Notes under the pieces: model-generated
Told to the model about the DNA's origin: nothing
What the model saw: the letters and a program-made list of their open reading frames with translations, nothing else
The model's database searches: none
Part shown: piece by piece, positions 61,344 to 64,000 of the stretch
Layout: each line of letters starts with the position of its first letter
Position numbering within the stretch: the first letter of the stretch is position 1
Position numbers and translations under genes: made by a program
NCBI GenBank assembly: GCA_016786465.1
Contig: JAEUWC010000029.1
Span: 18,363-82,362, forward strand
DNA length: 64,000 bases
Direction of reading: 5' to 3'
Source of the DNA: Bdellovibrionales bacterium
Lineage (GTDB): Bacteria; Bdellovibrionota; UBA1018

Positions 61344-61347
61344 CCAC

Positions 61348-62181
61348 ATGGCTTTGCGTATTGCGACTAACGTACAATCTCTAGCAGCTCAGCGCTCGCT
61401 TGGGATTAATAATGAAAACCAACAACGGTCCCTAGAAAAGTTGTCATCGGGTTCACGGATTAACCGTGCCGGCGACGACGCTGCAGGACTGGCCATTTCT
61501 GAAAAATTGAAGGGCCACCTGCGTTCGATGAAACAAGCGATCCGGAACGCACAAGACGGCGTCAGCTTGATTCAAGTTGCCGAAGGATCTTTTAACGAGA
61601 TCTCGAACATCATGATCCGTATGCGTGAATTGAGCATTCAAGGCGCATCCGACACGATCAGCGATGTGGAACGCGGCTTCATCGATAAAGAAGTTCAGTC
61701 CTTGAAGGCTGAAATCAATCGTATTGCGGGATCGACCGAATTTAACGGTCACAAGCTTTTGGATGGTTCGTCACCTGCCCTGGAAATCCAGGTCGGATTG
61801 CACAACCGCCCAGGCGAAGACCGCTTCGTATTCGACAGCGAAAACCTGGTCAGCAACCTTGCCGTCTTCGGGATGGATGGAGTTGCAACGACCACCAAGG
61901 AAGCTTCTCAGTCTAACCTGGAAGTCTTGGACGCTGCGATTTCGAAGTTGAACGACAATCGTTCGAACCTAGGCGCGCTTCAAAACCGCCTACAATCGAC
62001 GATCAACAACTCGATGATCTATCACGAGAACTTGTCGGCAGCGAATAGCCGTATCCGTGACACGGACGTGGCTGAAGAAACTGCTGAATTGGTGAAGCAG
62101 AACATCTTGACCAACGCGACCATCACGGTCTTGGGTCAGGCGAACACCAATCCGCAGGCTGCATTGAAACTAGTCGGCTAA
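61348..62181 (+). CDS. fliC: Flagellin
   Basis: Filament subunit. 277 residues, a short flagellin with only D0/D1: N-terminus ALRIATNVQSLAAQRSLGIN, LEKLSSGSRINRAGDDAAGL, and C-terminus LVKQNILTNATITVLGQAN. There is no large D2/D3 insertion. It has a sigma-28-type promoter and a strong terminator of its own, so it is monocistronic. Confidence 0.97.
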   Translation: MALRIATNVQSLAAQRSLGINNENQQRSLEKLSSGSRINRAGDDAAGLAISEKLKGHLRSMKQAIRNAQDGVSLIQVAEGSFNEISNIMIRMRELSIQGASDTISDVERGFIDKEVQSLKAEINRIAGSTEFNGHKLLDGSSPALEIQVGLHNRPGEDRFVFDSENLVSNLAVFGMDGVATTTKEASQSNLEVLDAAISKLNDNRSNLGALQNRLQSTINNSMIYHENLSAANSRIRDTDVAEETAELVKQNILTNATITVLGQANTNPQAALKLVG

Positions 62182-62194
62182 CTTCAGTTAGCCG
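62175..62194. repeat. Hairpin spanning the fliC stop codon
   Basis: CGGCTAA - CTTCAG - TTAGCCG; the left arm contains the TAA stop. A possible mRNA-stabilising stem. Confidence 0.5.
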
Positions 62195-62233
62195 GGTAGT
62201 TGACTGACAAGTCTGGAAAATACGCAAAGATCG

Positions 62234-62262
62234 GGCGGGTGCTCTAAGATTGAGCACCCGCC
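62234..62262 (+). terminator. Intrinsic terminator of fliC
   Basis: GGCGGGTGCTC - TAAGATT - GAGCACCCGCC, an 11-bp perfect stem about 55 bases after the fliC stop, followed by a mixed C/T tract. The core GGTGCTC/GAGCACC also occurs in the arms of the inverted repeat upstream of fliC. Confidence 0.7.
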
Positions 62263-62336
62263 TCCTCTTCCAGTCTGCGCTGGTTAAGGCTCTCGGGCCG
62301 GTTGATGCGTAGAAGTTTTCTTGATAGACCCCGTCG

Positions 62337-63092
62337 GTGCCCAGACCAAACCGAGTTCCGCTTCACGACCCGAATTACATCTATCCCCCTTCCAAGAACC
62401 CTTACTGGGCGAAAATGGAAGAATTTCGGGGGAGAATCTACAGCGACAATGCGACCGAAAAACACCGGGGTTCCTGGCGGGAACATTTCCTGGATTCTGC
62501 TTCAAACACCTCAACCCAAAAAAGTTCCGAGCGTCGCGCACTTCATGTCGAAATCGGCTGCAACGGCGGCCATGTCAGCCTGGAATGGGCCGACCGAAAT
62601 CCCAAAGACGCCTTCATCGGCCTGGACTGGAAATTCAAACAGATCCACCGCGGCGCTGAAAAAGCGAATAAACGTAAACTGGATAATCTGATCTTCTTTC
62701 GATCCCACGCCGAACGGCTGCCGTTCATGTTTGGGGATGGCGAAATCGATTTCTTGTACCTTTTCTTCCCTGATCCCTGGCCCAAGAAGGCCCAGTGGAA
62801 GAACCGATTCTTGACCGCAGATCGGTTGCTGGCAATTGCACCGTTACTTAGGCCAGGTGGTGTGTTCCACATCAAGACCGATCACGCGGGGTACTTTGAA
62901 TGGATGGAAAACGCCGTTTCGGAACTTCAAAAAGAAAACGGGCGGCTTTGGAAAGTCACGGACCTGAACCGCGACTTGCACCAAGACCACCCGAATCCAA
63001 CAACTTTACAAATTCCAGACGTGACGCTTTTTGAGCGTCTTTTCATCAAAGATGGAATCAAGATCCATCAGATGAAACTAACGCGACTTTAG
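62337..63092 (+). CDS. trmB: tRNA (guanine-N7-)-methyltransferase
   Basis: Makes m7G46 in tRNA. 251 residues from GTG 62337. The SAM-binding motif I is HVEIGCNGGHVSLEWA; FIGLDWKFKQ follows; then the TrmB signature FLYLFFPDPWPKKAQWKNRF and the downstream LRPGGVFHIKTDHAGYFEWM. Convergent with the small exported protein gene; the two stops are adjacent. Confidence 0.95.
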   Translation: MPRPNRVPLHDPNYIYPPSKNPYWAKMEEFRGRIYSDNATEKHRGSWREHFLDSASNTSTQKSSERRALHVEIGCNGGHVSLEWADRNPKDAFIGLDWKFKQIHRGAEKANKRKLDNLIFFRSHAERLPFMFGDGEIDFLYLFFPDPWPKKAQWKNRFLTADRLLAIAPLLRPGGVFHIKTDHAGYFEWMENAVSELQKENGRLWKVTDLNRDLHQDHPNPTTLQIPDVTLFERLFIKDGIKIHQMKLTRL

Positions 63093-63365
63093 TTACTGCG
63101 AACCTTTGTTCATCAGCAGACTGCGATTCTCGCGTTTGAAAAACGCCCGGCGGCTGTCTTTCCGACAATCTTTCCTGCTTCCGCCGGCCTTTTCACAATC
63201 CTTGCGGGCATTTCTAGCCCGTTCCATTCGAGCGCCCAGCGGATTCAACTTGTTCTTCAGGAAGTTTTTGAACTTACCTTTCGCATGAACCTCCTGGGTC
63301 ATCCCCGGAAGAACCACGAATGAAGACGCAACAAACAACGCGACGAAAATTTTAAACTTAGACAT
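63093..63365 (-). CDS. Small exported basic protein 1 (GGSRKDCRK)
   Basis: 90 residues with a signal peptide (FVALFVASSFVVLPGMTQEVHA, given as two parts: FVALFVASSF / VVLPGMTQEVHA). The mature region is very basic, with ARNARKDCEKAGGSRKDCRK and two Cys spaced by 9-10 residues. It shares this motif with the next gene (63394-63657), so the two are paralogues. No family recognised. Confidence 0.65.
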   Translation of the reverse strand: MSKFKIFVALFVASSFVVLPGMTQEVHAKGKFKNFLKNKLNPLGARMERARNARKDCEKAGGSRKDCRKDSRRAFFKRENRSLLMNKGSQ

Positions 63366-63393
63366 AAATCCCCCGATTCAAAAAAGATCCGAA

Positions 63394-63657
63394 TTATTGT
63401 CCGCCAGCCTTAGGCACGGAACCGCCTGCAGCCGAAGGCGTGTAAGAACCTGCTTTGAAAGCGGCCCGTCCTGCTTTTCTGCAATCCCGGCGGCTTCCAC
63501 CACCTTGACGACAGTCCTGGCGCGCCTGGCGACGAGCCTGATTCTTTTCGCGAAACTTTTTAAGGAAGCCGGCTTCCGCAGAACTTTCAGAAACGAAAGT
63601 CGCACCTGACAAAGCCAGACCCAATGCCATGAAATAAGAAAGTGAACGTGAAACCAT
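63394..63657 (-). CDS. Small exported basic protein 2 (GGSRRDCRK)
   Basis: 87 residues; signal peptide (YFMALGLALSGATFVSESSAEA, given as parts: YFMALGLALSGATF / VSESSAEA). The mature part has QARRQARQDCRQGGGSRRDC and RKAGRAAFKAG, matching the paralogue. The C-terminus is Gly/Ala/Pro-rich. It precedes paralogue 1 on the minus strand, about 30 bases away. Confidence 0.65.
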   Translation of the reverse strand: MVSRSLSYFMALGLALSGATFVSESSAEAGFLKKFREKNQARRQARQDCRQGGGSRRDCRKAGRAAFKAGSYTPSAAGGSVPKAGGQ

Positions 63658-63747
63658 TAAAAAACCCCCTCAGGAATTTTTTAAGGATCTCATGCCTGAT
63701 GGATTCCGAAAATGTGTCAAATTAGACACTAGGAATTCAGATGGTCT

Positions 63748-64000
63748 TTAGCCTGCAGCTTTGATTTCAGTCCAAACACGGTCCCAGGCCGTAATTCCTT
63801 CGCCTAGGTCTTCCAACATTTCGGAATTCTTCAGCTGGGCGTCTTTTGGAAACAAGCCTTCTTCATTCTTGAAGTTGGGCGGAAGCAAATTTGGAACCAA
63901 GGCGTTCGCCGGGCTGACCCAGATTTTTTGAATCAGGGTCGAAGCCACTGTGGGGTCCAACATGAAATCCACAAATCGTCGCGCTTCTTCGACGTTCTGA
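63748..64000 (-). CDS. potD: PotD-like extracellular solute-binding protein (C-terminal end only)
   Basis: The last 84 codons of a gene that runs off the window. VDFMLDPTVASTLIQKIW, then VSPANALV, and a C-terminal DLGEGITAWDRVWTEIKA match the end of spermidine/putrescine-binding proteins of ABC transporters. The substrate is inferred from that similarity only. Confidence 0.8.
   Translation of the reverse strand, partial: QNVEEARRFVDFMLDPTVASTLIQKIWVSPANALVPNLLPPNFKNEEGLFPKDAQLKNSEMLEDLGEGITAWDRVWTEIKAAG

Larger units (their letters stand above)
60991..61347. other. Intergenic region upstream of fliC (357 bases)
   Basis: Holds, in order, the left inverted-repeat arm, a terminator, the right arm, the sigma-28-like promoter, a short hairpin (GGGCA-GGGAT-TGCCC, 61276-61290), and a six-codon leader ORF. 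No other gene is seen. Confidence 0.8.

Noticed and set aside
1..64000. tRNA, rRNA, CRISPR arrays, phage and insertion-sequence genes
   Set aside because: I looked on both strands and saw none.

Overview
The window is about 50% G+C, densely coded, and reads as a chromosomal segment of a flagellated, didermic, predatory-type bacterium of the Bdellovibrionota (Bdellovibrio relatives). This placement is inferred from the gene set: an flgB-flgC-fliE-fliF-fliG-fliH-fliI operon, an Mla-type lipid transport operon, many lipoproteins and small exported proteins, several sigma-54-type activators, and hybrid two-component proteins. It is not a database result. No tRNA, rRNA, CRISPR array, transposase or phage gene was seen. 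The first and last genes (fliI and a potD-like gene) run off the window.

Layout. 1-7228 (minus): a sigma-54-type activator upstream of the flagellar basal-body/export operon. 7301-10126 (minus): a large exported TPR protein. 10389-13817 (plus): lipoprotein, mlaE-mlaF-mlaD and a TRL-family lipoprotein. 13904-16305: rpsR and type-B rpmE (minus), a DUF3095 protein, rpmF (plus) and a small Cys-rich exported ORF. 16309-22091: acid phosphatase, a second sigma-54-type activator, a TetR regulator, an exported protein, ung, metK and a previously uncalled 41-residue basic protein just before metK. 22092-28459: a reduced Tad/type II secretion-like set (secretin, CpaF ATPase, unknown protein, TadB/C-like protein) facing tldD and a DUF4911 gene. 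28486-35172: CpoB-like and LysM proteins, an exported PLD-family protein, an HMA protein, a HAMP membrane protein and dprA. 35197-37715: topA and tatA (57 residues). 37712-40320: an apparent acquired segment with a HipA-family kinase (YjjJ type) behind an AT-rich, repeat-rich promoter, and an unknown membrane protein. 40338-47356 (minus): a five-gene overlapping operon of two sensor/hybrid kinases, a double-receiver/TPR protein, an arginase-family enzyme and an Hsp70-like protein. 47387-52572: a FecR-domain protein, a Gly-rich exported protein and a PA14-like lipoprotein. 52810-56852: ddl, a Glu/Leu-type dehydrogenase and an exported zinc-phospholipase/S1-P1-like protein. 56856-60384: a kinase paired with an NtrC-type regulator that lacks GAFTGA. 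60466-64000: a small membrane protein, a perfect 32-bp inverted repeat, fliC with a sigma-28 promoter, trmB, two related small exported basic proteins, and a potD-like fragment.

The most unusual things are: (1) a dispersed 24-bp palindromic element present at least six times, twice inserted inside coding sequence in the same frame (encoding EHISARP), with pair-preserving changes in its arms, reminiscent of Rickettsia palindromic elements; (2) the perfect 32-bp inverted repeat enclosing a terminator just upstream of the flagellin promoter; (3) the kinase/receiver-TPR/arginase/Hsp70 operon; (4) an NtrC-like regulator missing its sigma-54 contact loop; (5) the antitoxin-less HipA gene in an AT-rich pocket; (6) convergent gene pairs that share their stop codons through TTAA/TTAG.
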